A stretch of DNA of 64,000 bases, taken from assembly GCA_900079695.1 (NCBI GenBank), contig LT599022.1, forward strand, positions 834,287 through 898,286, given 5' to 3'. Of this stretch, positions 38,598 to 47,261 are shown one piece after another (positions within the stretch are counted from its first letter, which is position 1; every line of letters begins with the position of its first letter). A model generated the notes under the pieces. That model searched no databases, had not been told where the DNA came from, and was given only the letters and a program-made list of their open reading frames with translations. The DNA is from an uncultured Alphaproteobacteria bacterium (GTDB lineage Bacteria > Pseudomonadota > Alphaproteobacteria > Rhodospirillales > Rhodospirillaceae). The position numbers and the translations under genes are program-made.

Positions 38598-39032
38598 TTG
38601 GTTTCGCTGTCGCAATCGGTGGGCTACGCGGTTCTCGCGCTCGCGCACATGGACCCGCAAGGCGAGACGCTGGTGCTCGCCGCCGACGTCGCCCAGGCCG
38701 CGAACATTCCGAAGCCGTACCTCGCCAAGATTCTCGCGCGCCTCCAGGCGGCGGGGATCGTTTCCGGCAAGCGCGGCCAGGGCGGCGGCCTGCGCCTCAC
38801 CCGCCCGGCCGCCGAGATCACCCTCTACGAGGTCGCCGACGCGATCGAGGGCGAAACCTGGCGCACCGCCTGCCTGCTCGGCATTCCCGGCTGCTCCGAG
38901 GGGAAGCCCTGCCCGATGCACGACTACTGGGGCGCGACCCGCGCCGAGATCGCGGCGCGGCTGAAGGCGACCACCGTCGACACCGTGCGCGACTTCACCG
39001 AGGCGGGGTGGAAAATGCCCGAAACCGTCTGA
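38598..39032 (+). CDS. Rrf2 family transcriptional regulator (probable Fe-S, NsrR/IscR-like)
   Basis: A 144-residue winged-helix regulator. SLSQSVGYAVLALAHM opens the protein as in all Rrf2 members, the HTH covers ADVAQAANIPKPYLAKILARLQ, and the wing is GQGGGLRLTRP. Three Cys in ACLLGIPGCSEGKPCPMH (about residues 92-106) have the C-x7-C-x5-C type spacing used to bind a [2Fe-2S] or [4Fe-4S] cluster in NsrR, IscR and RsrR. The TTG start at 38598 follows GGAGGCCGGAG and gives the family N-terminus. It sits directly upstream of hcp, a classical NO-stress target, so an NsrR-like role is likely. Confidence 0.88.
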   Translation: MVSLSQSVGYAVLALAHMDPQGETLVLAADVAQAANIPKPYLAKILARLQAAGIVSGKRGQGGGLRLTRPAAEITLYEVADAIEGETWRTACLLGIPGCSEGKPCPMHDYWGATRAEIAARLKATTVDTVRDFTEAGWKMPETV

Positions 39033-39128
39033 CCCGTTAGCTTCGCGCCCTCCCAAACCGTCCGAGCACGCCCTCACCGGCGTGAACGCCCTCGCCTTGC
39101 CTTCCGCCAAGCCGAAAAGGAACGTGCC

Positions 39129-40739
39129 ATGTTCTGCTATCAATGCGAACAAACCCGCCAGGGAACCGCCTGCACCGCCAAAGGCGTGTGCGCCAAGACT
39201 CCCGAGGTCGCGGCGCTTCAGGACCTTCTGCTGTATGCCGCGCGCGGCCTTGCCCACGCCGCCCGCCGCGCCGCGAACCCCGGCGACGCCGCGGCGCTGG
39301 TCGGCGAGGCGCTGTTCACCACCGTCACCAACGTCAATTTCGACGCCGATTCCCTCGCCCGCCGGACGCGCGAGATCGCCGCCCGCCGCGACGCCCTCGG
39401 CGTGCCCGCGGGCGCGCCGGACGCGGCGACGTTCGTCCCCGCCGACACCCTCGCGGCGCTCGTCGAACAGGGCGAGGCGATCGGCATCGCCGCGCGCCGG
39501 ACCCGCTTCGGCGAAGATCGCGTCGGCCTCCAGGAACTGCTCACCTACGGCCTCAAGGGGGTGGCGGCCTATGCCCATCACGCCCGCATCCTCGGGCAGG
39601 CCGACGCCGACGTCGACGCCTTCCTCCTCGAAGCCCTCGACGCCCTCAACGACCCCGCCCCCACCGTCGACGGCCTGTTCGCCCTGGCGATGCGCTGCGG
39701 CGAGATTTCGGTGAAGGTGCTGGCCCTGCTCGACGCCGCCAACACCGGGCGCTTCGGCAATCCGGAACCGACGCAGGTGCGGATGGGGCCGGTCAAAGGC
39801 AAGGCGATCCTGGTTTCCGGCCACGACCTCGCCGACCTCGCGGCGCTGCTGGAGCAGACCGCGGGCACCGGCATCCACGTCTACACCCACGGCGAGATGC
39901 TGCCCGCCCACGGCTATCCGGAACTCAAGAAATACCCGCACCTCGTCGGCCACTACGGCGGCGCCTGGATGCTGCAGAAGGAAGAGTTCGCCGCGTTCCC
40001 GGGCGCGATCGTGATGACCACCAACTGCCTGATGGAGCCGCGCCCGCAGTACCGCGACCGGCTGTTCACCCGCGGCCTCGTCGCCTTCCCGGGGATTCGC
40101 CACCTGGAAACGCCGGACTTCGCCCCGGCGATCGCGGCGGCCCTCGAAGCCCCGGGCTTCGCCGAGGACGCGCCCGCTCCGCGCACCCACTGGGTCGGCT
40201 TCGGCCACGCCGCGGTGCTGGGCGTCGCCGACACCGTGATCGGCGCGGTGAAGTCGGGCGAGATCAAGCGCTTCATGCTGGTCGGCGGCTGCGACGGCGC
40301 CGAGGGCGCGCGCGGCTACTTCACCGAGATCGCCGACAAGGCGCCCAAGGACTGGGTGATCCTCACCCTCGGCTGCGGCAAGTTCCGCCTCACCGATCTC
40401 GACCTCGGCAGCGTCGCCGGGCTGCCGCGCCTGCTCGACATGGGCCAGTGCAACGACAGCTATTCGGCGGTGCGCGTCGCCCTCGCGCTCGCCGAGGCGT
40501 TCGGCACCGACGTCAACGGCCTGCCGTTGTCGCTGGTGATCTCGTGGTACGAGCAGAAGGCGGTGTGCGTGCTGCTGGCGCTGCTGTTCCTCGGCGTCAA
40601 GGGCATCCGCCTGGGGCCGCGCCTGCCCGCGTTCGTCAGCCCGGCGATGCTCAAAGTGCTGGTCGAGCGCTTCGACATCAAGGCCACCGCCGCCACCGCC
40701 GAAGACGACCTCGCCGCGATCATGGCGGCCGGCGCCTGA
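39129..40739 (+). CDS. hcp: Hybrid cluster protein (hydroxylamine reductase / NO detoxification)
   Basis: A 536-residue Hcp. The N-terminal cluster motif is Cys3-x2-Cys6-x8-Cys15-x5-Cys21, the class I spacing (a [4Fe-4S] cluster), not the C-x2-C-x11-C-x6-C of enterobacterial class II. Later segments supply the hybrid Fe-S-O cluster ligands (HGEMLPAHGYPELKKY, TNCLMEP, VGGCDGAEGARGYF, LTLGCGKFR, QCNDSYSAV). The protein reduces hydroxylamine in vitro and is thought to reduce NO to N2O in vivo. No hcr reductase gene follows, in line with class I. It lies 96 bases after the Rrf2 gene and may share its promoter. AAAAGGAACG precedes ATG 39129. Confidence 0.95.
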   Translation: MFCYQCEQTRQGTACTAKGVCAKTPEVAALQDLLLYAARGLAHAARRAANPGDAAALVGEALFTTVTNVNFDADSLARRTREIAARRDALGVPAGAPDAATFVPADTLAALVEQGEAIGIAARRTRFGEDRVGLQELLTYGLKGVAAYAHHARILGQADADVDAFLLEALDALNDPAPTVDGLFALAMRCGEISVKVLALLDAANTGRFGNPEPTQVRMGPVKGKAILVSGHDLADLAALLEQTAGTGIHVYTHGEMLPAHGYPELKKYPHLVGHYGGAWMLQKEEFAAFPGAIVMTTNCLMEPRPQYRDRLFTRGLVAFPGIRHLETPDFAPAIAAALEAPGFAEDAPAPRTHWVGFGHAAVLGVADTVIGAVKSGEIKRFMLVGGCDGAEGARGYFTEIADKAPKDWVILTLGCGKFRLTDLDLGSVAGLPRLLDMGQCNDSYSAVRVALALAEAFGTDVNGLPLSLVISWYEQKAVCVLLALLFLGVKGIRLGPRLPAFVSPAMLKVLVERFDIKATAATAEDDLAAIMAAGA

Positions 40740-40753
40740 TCGAAAAATCCGTC

Positions 40754-40786
40754 CGCCCGGCGAGGAAATCGCGCCTCCGCCGGGCG
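40754..40786 (+). terminator. Hairpin after hcp
   Basis: CGCCCGGCGAGG pairs with CCTCCGCCGGGCG (one bulged base) around an eight-base loop, starting 15 bases after the hcp stop. No T-tract follows, so termination would be partial or Rho-assisted. It separates the hcp unit from the sucrose cassette. Confidence 0.5.
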
Positions 40787-40875
40787 AACGGGTTGAATCG
40801 TCCCCATATTGTCGATTACGTTGAAAGGATAAATACAATCCGAGGAGAAGACCAATCCAGGAATGGAGCGCCCCT

Positions 40876-42837
40876 GTGCCGACGAGAAAAAGGGACGACA
40901 ACTGGCTGGCGGAACAGTGCCGGGTGACGTTGTCGCGGTTGATGCCGCGCCTCGAAGCGCGTTTTGCCGCGGGTATCGATCCGGCCGCCTGGAAGGCCTA
41001 CACCGACCGCCTGAAACGCTACTTTCCACGCCTGTTCAGCGCCTTGCTGACCCTTTACGGCGGCCGCTACGATTTCTTCTATCACCTTGAGCAGATTCTC
41101 GTCACCGCCACCGAGAGCTGGGCGGCCCGCCCCGACGTGCTGAAGGCGCTCGACGCCAGCCGCGCCGCCGATCCGCAATGGTTCCAGAGCCAACGCATGA
41201 TCGGCGCGATGTGCTACGTCGACCTGTTCGCCGACGATCTCGCGGGCCTGCGCCAAAAGATTCCCTACCTTTCGGAAATGGGGATCACCTTCCTCCACCT
41301 GATGCCGCCGTTCCGCTCGCCCGACGGCGACGACGACGGCGGCTACGCGATCTCCTCCTACCGCGAGATCGACCCCAAGCTCGGCAGCATGGCCGACATG
41401 GCCGAACTCGCCACCGAACTGCGCCACTACGGCATCAGCCTCTGCCTCGACTTCGTGTTCAACCACACCTCGGACGAGCACGACTGGGCGAAGAAGGCGC
41501 TGGCGGGCGAGGAGGAGTTCCAGAACTACTACCGGATGTTCCCCGACCGCACCGAGCCCGACGCCTACGAGCAGCATCTGCGCGCGGTGTTCCCCGACGA
41601 GCACCCGGGGTCGTTCACCTACCGCAACCGCATCCGCAAGTGGGTGTGGACCACCTTCCACAACTTCCAGTGGGACCTCAACTACGAGAACCCGCAGGTC
41701 TTCAACGCGATGGCGGGGGAAATGCTGGGGCTCGCCAACGTCGGCGTCGAGGTGCTGCGGCTCGACGCGGTGGCGTTCGTGTGGAAGCGCATCGGCACCG
41801 ACTGCGAGAACCTGCCCGAGGCGCATACCGTGATCCAGGCGTTCAACGCCCTGGTGCAGATCGCCGCGCCCGCGATGCTGTTCCTCTCGGAGGCGATCGT
41901 CCACCCAGACGACGTGATCAAGTACATCCACCGCGAGGAGTGTCAGATCTCCTACAACCCGCAGCTCATGGCGCTGCTGTGGAACACCCTCGCGACCCGC
42001 GACGTCCGCCTGCTGACCCGCGCGATGGAGAAGCGCTTCGCCCTGCCCGCCGACTGCGCCTGGCTCAATTACGTGCGCAGCCACGACGACATCGGCTGGA
42101 CCTTCTCCGACGACGACGCCCGCGAGCTCAACATCAACCCGTTCGACCACCGCCGCTTCCTCAACGCCTTCTACACCGGGCGGTTCGAGGGCAGCTTCGC
42201 GCGCGGCCTGCCGTTCCAGGACAATCCGGAAACCGGCGACATGCGGATTTCCGGCACCTGCGCCTCGCTCGCCGGGCTGGAGGGCGCGGTCGCCACCGGC
42301 GACGACACCGAGATCGACCTCGCGATCGCACGGGTCCTGCTGATCTACGGCGTGGTGCTGACGATCGGCGGCATTCCGCTGCTCTACCTCGGCGACGAAC
42401 TCGGCGTCACCAACGACTACGCCTACGAGAACGACCCGGCGCTGATCGGCGACAGCCGCTGGGCGCACCGCCCGCGCTTCGACTGGGATCGCGCCGCCAG
42501 CCGCCACGACCGCACGAGCGTGCCCGGGCGGATCTTCCTCGGGCTGCTGCGGCTGTTGCAGATCCGCCAGCAGAACCTCGCCTTCACCCGCGCCGACACC
42601 GAGATCGTCAACACCGGAAACCCGCACGTGTTCGGCTATTTCCGCCGCCACGAGAACCAGAGCATGCTGGTGCTCGCGAACTTTACCGAGCGGGAACAAA
42701 TTCTTTCGGCACGCCGTTTACGTACGCTCGGCCTGCGCAAGACCGTCACCGACATCCTCGCCGGCAAGATCATCGTCGCCACCGAGGAGATGCGCCTCGC
42801 ACCGTACCAACTGGCGGTGCTGCTCGCCGCCGCATAA
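40876..42837 (+). CDS. Amylosucrase (GH13)
   Basis: A 653-residue GH13 enzyme that transfers glucose from sucrose to an alpha-glucan and releases fructose, or hydrolyses sucrose. It has the long amylosucrase N-domain (about 1-85), the (beta/alpha)8 barrel with DFVFNHTSDEHDW, the nucleophile Asp in VLRLDAVAFVWK, the acid/base Glu in LFLSEAIVHP and the transition-state Asp in VRSHDDIGWTF, and a C-terminal beta domain. Trehalose synthase-like enzymes are excluded by length and by the FNHTSDEH and ARLYLGD-like (LLYLGDELG) context. The GTG start has GGAGCG upstream. It opens the sucrose cassette, followed by SPS with overlapping translation signals. Confidence 0.9.
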   Translation: MPTRKRDDNWLAEQCRVTLSRLMPRLEARFAAGIDPAAWKAYTDRLKRYFPRLFSALLTLYGGRYDFFYHLEQILVTATESWAARPDVLKALDASRAADPQWFQSQRMIGAMCYVDLFADDLAGLRQKIPYLSEMGITFLHLMPPFRSPDGDDDGGYAISSYREIDPKLGSMADMAELATELRHYGISLCLDFVFNHTSDEHDWAKKALAGEEEFQNYYRMFPDRTEPDAYEQHLRAVFPDEHPGSFTYRNRIRKWVWTTFHNFQWDLNYENPQVFNAMAGEMLGLANVGVEVLRLDAVAFVWKRIGTDCENLPEAHTVIQAFNALVQIAAPAMLFLSEAIVHPDDVIKYIHREECQISYNPQLMALLWNTLATRDVRLLTRAMEKRFALPADCAWLNYVRSHDDIGWTFSDDDARELNINPFDHRRFLNAFYTGRFEGSFARGLPFQDNPETGDMRISGTCASLAGLEGAVATGDDTEIDLAIARVLLIYGVVLTIGGIPLLYLGDELGVTNDYAYENDPALIGDSRWAHRPRFDWDRAASRHDRTSVPGRIFLGLLRLLQIRQQNLAFTRADTEIVNTGNPHVFGYFRRHENQSMLVLANFTEREQILSARRLRTLGLRKTVTDILAGKIIVATEEMRLAPYQLAVLLAAA

Positions 42838-42854
42838 GGAGACCCCTCCACCCT

Positions 42855-45029
42855 ATGGCAAAGCCCAACGGCCTCTACATCGTCCTCCTCAGCATTCACG
42901 GCCTGATCCGCGGCCGCGATCTCGAACTCGGCCGCGACTCCGATACCGGCGGCCAAACCCTCTACGTCGTCGAACTCGCCCGCACCCTCGGCCGCCATCC
43001 GGCGGTGGCGCGGGTCGACCTCGTCACCCGCCTGATCGACGACCCCGCGACCGGCCCCGACTACGCCAAGCCGATCGAGAAGATCGGCAGGAACGCGCGG
43101 ATCGTCCGCATTCCCGCCGGACCGCCCGACTACATCCGCAAGGAACTGCTGTGGGACCACATGGACGGCATGGCCGACACCCTCGCCGATTTCCTCCGCC
43201 AACAGGACAAGCTGCCCGATCTGTTCCACAGCCATTACGCCGACGCGGGCTACGTCGGCACCCGCCTCGCGAAAATGTTCGGCCGTCCGCTCGTCCATAC
43301 CGGCCATTCCCTCGGCCGGGTCAAGCGCATGCGGCTGCTGGCGGCGGGGATGGAGCGCGACGCGATCGAGGCGCGCTACGCGATGCGCCGCCGCATCGAC
43401 GCCGAGGAGGAAACCCTCTCCACCGCCGAACTGGTGATCGCCTCCACCCACAACGAAATCACCGAGCAGTACGAACTCTACGACTGCTACCACCCCGCCA
43501 ACATGACGATCATTCCGCCCGGGGTGGACCTCGCCCGCTTCCACCCCCCCAAGGGCGACGAACACGAAACCCCGCTCTACGCCGACGTCGCCCGCTTCCT
43601 GCGGGATCCCGCCAAGCCGATGGTGCTGGCGATCGCCCGGCCCGACGAGCGCAAGAACCTTCCGGCGCTGGTGCACGCCTTCGGCGAAACCCGGAAACTG
43701 CGCGAGATCGCGAACCTGGTGATCGTGCCCGGCACCCGCGAGGACCTCACCGCGATGGATCCGGCCCAGCAGGACGTGCTCAAGGACCTGCTGGTGGCGG
43801 TGGACATCCACGATCTCTACGGCTCGGCGGCGATCCCGAAATCGGTGTTCGAGGTGCCGCTGATGTACCGCATCGCGGCGATGAGCCGGGGCGTGTTCGT
43901 CAACCCCGCGCTCACCGAGCCGTTCGGCCTGACGTTGCTGGAGGCCGCCGCGAGCGGACTGCCGATCGTCGCCACTCACGACGGCGGCCCCACCGACATC
44001 GTCGGCAACTGCGACAACGGCCGCCTGATCGACCCGCTCGACACCAAGGACATCGGCGACACCCTCCTCGACATCCTCCGCCACCCCCGCACATGGAAGA
44101 CGATGCGCGACAACGGCGTGAAGAACGTGGCGCGGCATTACTCCTGGGAGGCCCACGTCGAAACCTACCTCGAGGAGATCGAGCCCCTGATCGGCAAGGG
44201 CCACGTCGAGCGCGCCGCCGCCCGCCGCCGCAGCGTCTACGCCGACCGCGCGGTGTTCGCCGATCTCGACCTCGCGCTGATGGGCGACGACGACGCGCTC
44301 AAGGACCTGGTGGCGCTGCTGCGGCGCGAGCGCAAGACCTGCGTCTTCGGCATCGCCACCGGGCGGCCGCTCGAATCCGCGCTCCGGGTGATCCGCCGCC
44401 ACGGCATTCCCGCGCCCGACATCCTCATCACCGCGCTCGGCACCGAAATCCACTACGGCCGCGAACTCGTCGCCGACGACTGGTGGGAGGGGCACATCGA
44501 CCACCAGTGGAACCCGCGCAAGGTGCGCCGCGTGCTCGGCAAGATCGACGGCCTCGCGCCGCAGCCGCGGGAGCAGCAGTCGCCGTTCAAGGTCAGCTAT
44601 TTCTACGACGCCGCCAAGGCGCCGAAGCTCGAGGACATCCAGACGCTGTTCTACCAGGCCGAACTCTCCGTCAACCTCGTGGTGTCGTTCGGCCAGTATC
44701 TCGACGTGCTGCCCGCGCGCGCCTCCAAGGGGCTGGCGCTGCGCTACACCGCGCAGCAGTACGACATTCCGCTCGAACGCATCCTCGTCGCGGGCGGTTC
44801 GGGCGGCGATCTCGACATGATGCGCGGCAACACCCTGGCGGTGATCGTCGCCGATCGCCACGACGACGAACTCGCCGGGCTCTCGGAGCTCGACCGGGTG
44901 TTCGTGCCCGAGCGCCACCACGCGGGCGGCGTCATCGAGGCGATCGAAACCTTCGACTTCATGGGCGAGATCAACATTCCGGAGCCGAAACCCGCCGAAA
45001 CGCCCGACCCGGAGGCGGCCGACGCATGA
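42855..45029 (+). CDS. Sucrose-phosphate synthase with C-terminal HAD domain
   Basis: A 724-residue enzyme that makes sucrose 6-phosphate from UDP- or ADP-glucose and fructose 6-phosphate. The GT4 glycosyltransferase part (about 1-470) has SIHGLIRGRDLELGRDSDTGG, HSHYADAG, HTGHSLGR, the E-x7-E region VFVNPALTEPFGLTLLEAAA and DGGPTDIV. The C-terminal ~245 residues are a sucrose-phosphatase-like HAD domain that looks impaired: its first motif is ADLDLALMG (Thr replaced by Ala) and its late metal motif is GGSGGDLDMM where active enzymes have GDSGND. AAGGAG at the amylosucrase stop serves ATG 42855. The stop overlaps the next start (ATGA). Confidence 0.93.
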   Translation: MAKPNGLYIVLLSIHGLIRGRDLELGRDSDTGGQTLYVVELARTLGRHPAVARVDLVTRLIDDPATGPDYAKPIEKIGRNARIVRIPAGPPDYIRKELLWDHMDGMADTLADFLRQQDKLPDLFHSHYADAGYVGTRLAKMFGRPLVHTGHSLGRVKRMRLLAAGMERDAIEARYAMRRRIDAEEETLSTAELVIASTHNEITEQYELYDCYHPANMTIIPPGVDLARFHPPKGDEHETPLYADVARFLRDPAKPMVLAIARPDERKNLPALVHAFGETRKLREIANLVIVPGTREDLTAMDPAQQDVLKDLLVAVDIHDLYGSAAIPKSVFEVPLMYRIAAMSRGVFVNPALTEPFGLTLLEAAASGLPIVATHDGGPTDIVGNCDNGRLIDPLDTKDIGDTLLDILRHPRTWKTMRDNGVKNVARHYSWEAHVETYLEEIEPLIGKGHVERAAARRRSVYADRAVFADLDLALMGDDDALKDLVALLRRERKTCVFGIATGRPLESALRVIRRHGIPAPDILITALGTEIHYGRELVADDWWEGHIDHQWNPRKVRRVLGKIDGLAPQPREQQSPFKVSYFYDAAKAPKLEDIQTLFYQAELSVNLVVSFGQYLDVLPARASKGLALRYTAQQYDIPLERILVAGGSGGDLDMMRGNTLAVIVADRHDDELAGLSELDRVFVPERHHAGGVIEAIETFDFMGEINIPEPKPAETPDPEAADA

Positions 45030-45862
45030 AACTGCTGCTGTGCTGCGATCTCGACCGCACCCTCATCCCCAACGGCCCGCAAACTCTTTCGGACGGCGCG
45101 ATGGACGCGCTGCACCGCCTCGCCGCCCGCCCTGAGGTGACGCTCGCGTTCGTCACCGGCCGCTCGCGCACGTTGGTGGAGCGCGCGATCCTGAAATGGC
45201 GGCTGCCGGTGCCCGACGTGGTGGCGGGCGACGTCGGCACCTCGATCTACGACGTCGGCCCCGATCGTCTGTGGCGGGAGTGGGACGCCTGGGCCGCGGT
45301 GATCGCGCCGGACTGGAACGGCCGCACCCACGCCGATCTCGCCGCCGCGCTGGAGGGGCTCGACGACCTCAACCTCCAGGGCGCGGACGGACAGTCGCGC
45401 TTCAAGCTCTCCTACACCGCACCCGCCACCGCCGACGCCGGCGCCCTGGTGGCCGCCGCCGCCGCGCGCCTCGCGCCCCTCGGCGTGAACGCGGAGGTGA
45501 CCTGGAGCGTCGACGAAACGGTGCCGATCGGCCTCGTCGACATCCTGCCGAAATCGGCGAGCAAGCAGGGAGCGGTCGACTGCATCCGCCGCGAGCGGGA
45601 CTTTCCGCCCGAGCGCACGGTCTTCGCCGGAGATTCCGGCAACGACCTGCCGGTGCTCGCCGGGCCGCTCCGCGCGATTCTCGTCGCCAACGCCACCGAT
45701 ACGGTGCGCACCCGGGCGCTCGAACTCGCCGCAGCCAACGGCAAGACCGACGACCTCTACCTCGCCCGCGGCGGCTTTCGCGGCATGAACGGCTGCTATG
45801 CCGCGGGAGTGCTGGAAGGGCTCACGCATTTCTACCCGGAAGTGTGGGGCTGGCTCGACTGA
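45026..45862 (+). CDS. Sucrose-phosphate phosphatase (HAD-IIB)
   Basis: A 278-residue HAD phosphatase that removes phosphate from sucrose 6-phosphate. The nucleophile motif CCDLDRTLIPNG is intact, with the VTGRSRTLVE motif, SKQGAVDCI (Lys) and the metal motif FAGDSGNDLPVL. The C-terminal cap segment with GFRGMNGCYAAGVLEGLTHF is characteristic of bacterial SPP. It overlaps the SPS gene by four bases with GGAGG upstream, so the pair is co-translated. It supplies the phosphatase activity that the SPS C-terminal domain probably lacks. Confidence 0.92.
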   Translation: MKLLLCCDLDRTLIPNGPQTLSDGAMDALHRLAARPEVTLAFVTGRSRTLVERAILKWRLPVPDVVAGDVGTSIYDVGPDRLWREWDAWAAVIAPDWNGRTHADLAAALEGLDDLNLQGADGQSRFKLSYTAPATADAGALVAAAAARLAPLGVNAEVTWSVDETVPIGLVDILPKSASKQGAVDCIRRERDFPPERTVFAGDSGNDLPVLAGPLRAILVANATDTVRTRALELAAANGKTDDLYLARGGFRGMNGCYAAGVLEGLTHFYPEVWGWLD

Positions 45863-45916
45863 CGCCCGCCCCGCTCCCATATCCGGGGGAGCACCACGGT
45901 ACGGGAGACCCGAGCG

Positions 45917-46813
45917 ATGCACGCACAGCCCCTGATCTTCGGCGAAGTCCTGTTCGACCACTTTCCCGACGGCGAGACCGTCCTCGGCGGTGCGCCGTTC
46001 AACGTCGCGTGGCACCTCCAGGCCCTCGGCGCGCGGCCGCTGATGATCTCGCGGGTGGGGGCGGACGACCAGGGCGCGCGCGTCACCCAGGCAATGCGCA
46101 CCTGGGGGATGGACGACGGCGGCATCCAGATCGACTCCCGCCGCGCCACCGGCCGCGTCGACGTCGATCTCGCCGACGGCGAACCTCGCTACGCAATCCG
46201 CACCGACGCCGCGTTCGACGCGATCGCCGCCGAAGCCCTGCCGCCGCTCGCGGGCGCGTCGCTCCTCTATCACGGCACCCTCGCCCTGCGCGAATCGCCC
46301 AGCCGCGACGCCCTCGACACCCTGCGTCGGTTCTGCGGCGCGCCGGTGTTCCTCGACGTCAACCTGCGCGCGCCGTGGTGGACCCCCGAGCGCGTGCTCG
46401 ACCTCGTCTCCCGCGCCCGCTGGGTCAAGCTCAACCGCGAGGAACTCGACTGCCTCGCCGGAACCGCGGGCAGCGCCGAGGCGCGTGCACGAGCCTGGAC
46501 GGAGTCGTTCGACCTCGATCTGGTGATCGTCACCGACGGCGCGGCGGGCGCGTTCGCGGTCGACTCCGCTGGGCGCGTCACCCGCCCCGCTCCGCCCAGG
46601 GTCGCCGAAGTGGTCGACCCGGTCGGCGCGGGCGACGCCTTCGCCGCCACGGTCATTCTCGGGCTGCTGCACGGCTGGGAGCTCGGAACCACCCTGGCGC
46701 GCGCGCAAACCTTCGCCGCCGCGGTGGTGGGCCGCCGCGGCGCGATCAGCGCCGACCCCCGTCACTACCGGGAGTTCAATCGCGCGTGGGATCTGGCGGA
46801 GGCCGCACCCTAG
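45917..46813 (+). CDS. Fructokinase (PfkB/ribokinase family)
   Basis: A 298-residue PfkB sugar kinase. The N-terminal GEVLFDHFPDGETVLGGAPFNVAWHLQALG gives the Gly-Gly substrate loop, VDVDLADGEPRYAI and FLDVNLRAPWW lie in the middle, and VVDPVGAGDAFAATVILG near residue 240 contains the catalytic Asp. Members with this N-terminus phosphorylate fructose. In this cassette it would use the fructose set free by amylosucrase and return fructose 6-phosphate to sucrose synthesis or glycolysis. GGGAGACC precedes ATG 45917, 54 bases after the phosphatase. Confidence 0.9.
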   Translation: MHAQPLIFGEVLFDHFPDGETVLGGAPFNVAWHLQALGARPLMISRVGADDQGARVTQAMRTWGMDDGGIQIDSRRATGRVDVDLADGEPRYAIRTDAAFDAIAAEALPPLAGASLLYHGTLALRESPSRDALDTLRRFCGAPVFLDVNLRAPWWTPERVLDLVSRARWVKLNREELDCLAGTAGSAEARARAWTESFDLDLVIVTDGAAGAFAVDSAGRVTRPAPPRVAEVVDPVGAGDAFAATVILGLLHGWELGTTLARAQTFAAAVVGRRGAISADPRHYREFNRAWDLAEAAP

Positions 46814-47039
46814 CGGCCGCCGCTCTTTTCATCGCCGGGTCCGCCCCCATATTCAAGGCACAGAAAAACCCTTATTTCCATGTGGGTTAGTCGGGATTCC
46901 CCGCGAACGCACATCCTCCGCCTTCAATTTCGCCCCATAACACGTCGAAAATAACCGGAATTTTCTCAGAATTCGTGTTTGCTCATGTGGGTAAAATGTC
47001 CTATTCCCTGTATGGGAAATACAAAGGGGACGCTGCCCG
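46814..47039. promoter_or_regulatory. Regulatory region upstream of the cyd operon
   Basis: About 226 bases, more AT-rich than the surroundings. The 11-mers CATGTGGGTTA (46879-46889) and CATGTGGGTAA (46984-46994) are repeated in direct orientation 105 bases apart. The first belongs to an AACCC-N12-GGGTT inverted repeat, and a TTCCC-TGTAT-GGGAA inverted repeat sits at about 47004-47018, close to the expected promoter. No canonical FNR/Anr box (TTGAT-N4-ATCAA) is seen. These are candidate binding sites for an unknown oxygen- or redox-linked regulator. Confidence 0.45.
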
Positions 47040-47261
47040 ATGTCGCGCGTGTTGTCCATTCTCGGCTACGCCTTGAGCAATCTCGTCCGTCCGCGGACCC
47101 GCCTCGCCCGCGCCCTCGCACCGATCCTGCTTCTCAAAATCGCGATCATTCTGACCGCCCGCATGTTGTGGTTCGGTCCGATGACGCATGAGGTCGTCGC
47201 CGACGACATGGCGACGCAGCTGACTGCCGCGCAACGCGGCGGAGAAGGAGACTCACGATGA
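47040..47261 (+). CDS. Small membrane protein upstream of cydA (CydP/DUF4492-like)
   Basis: A 73-residue protein with a basic N-terminal part and one predicted transmembrane helix (about 27-46, PILLLKIAIILTARMLWFG), followed by a hydrophilic tail. AAGGGGA precedes ATG 47040 and its stop overlaps the cydA start (ATGA), so it is clearly part of the cyd operon. Position, size and topology resemble the small putative cytochrome bd-associated proteins called CydP/DUF4492; sequence similarity is too short for certainty. It may help assemble or stabilise the oxidase. Confidence 0.65.
   Translation: MSRVLSILGYALSNLVRPRTRLARALAPILLLKIAIILTARMLWFGPMTHEVVADDMATQLTAAQRGGEGDSR

Noticed and set aside
38598-39032. 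Calling the Rrf2 regulator NsrR outright
   Set aside because: The Cys pattern and the hcp neighbour fit NsrR, but IscR- and RsrR-like proteins share the features, and the operator seen is a direct repeat rather than the usual NsrR inverted repeat.
46814-47039. FNR/Anr box upstream of the cyd operon
   Set aside because: No TTGAT-N4-ATCAA or close variant was seen in the region.
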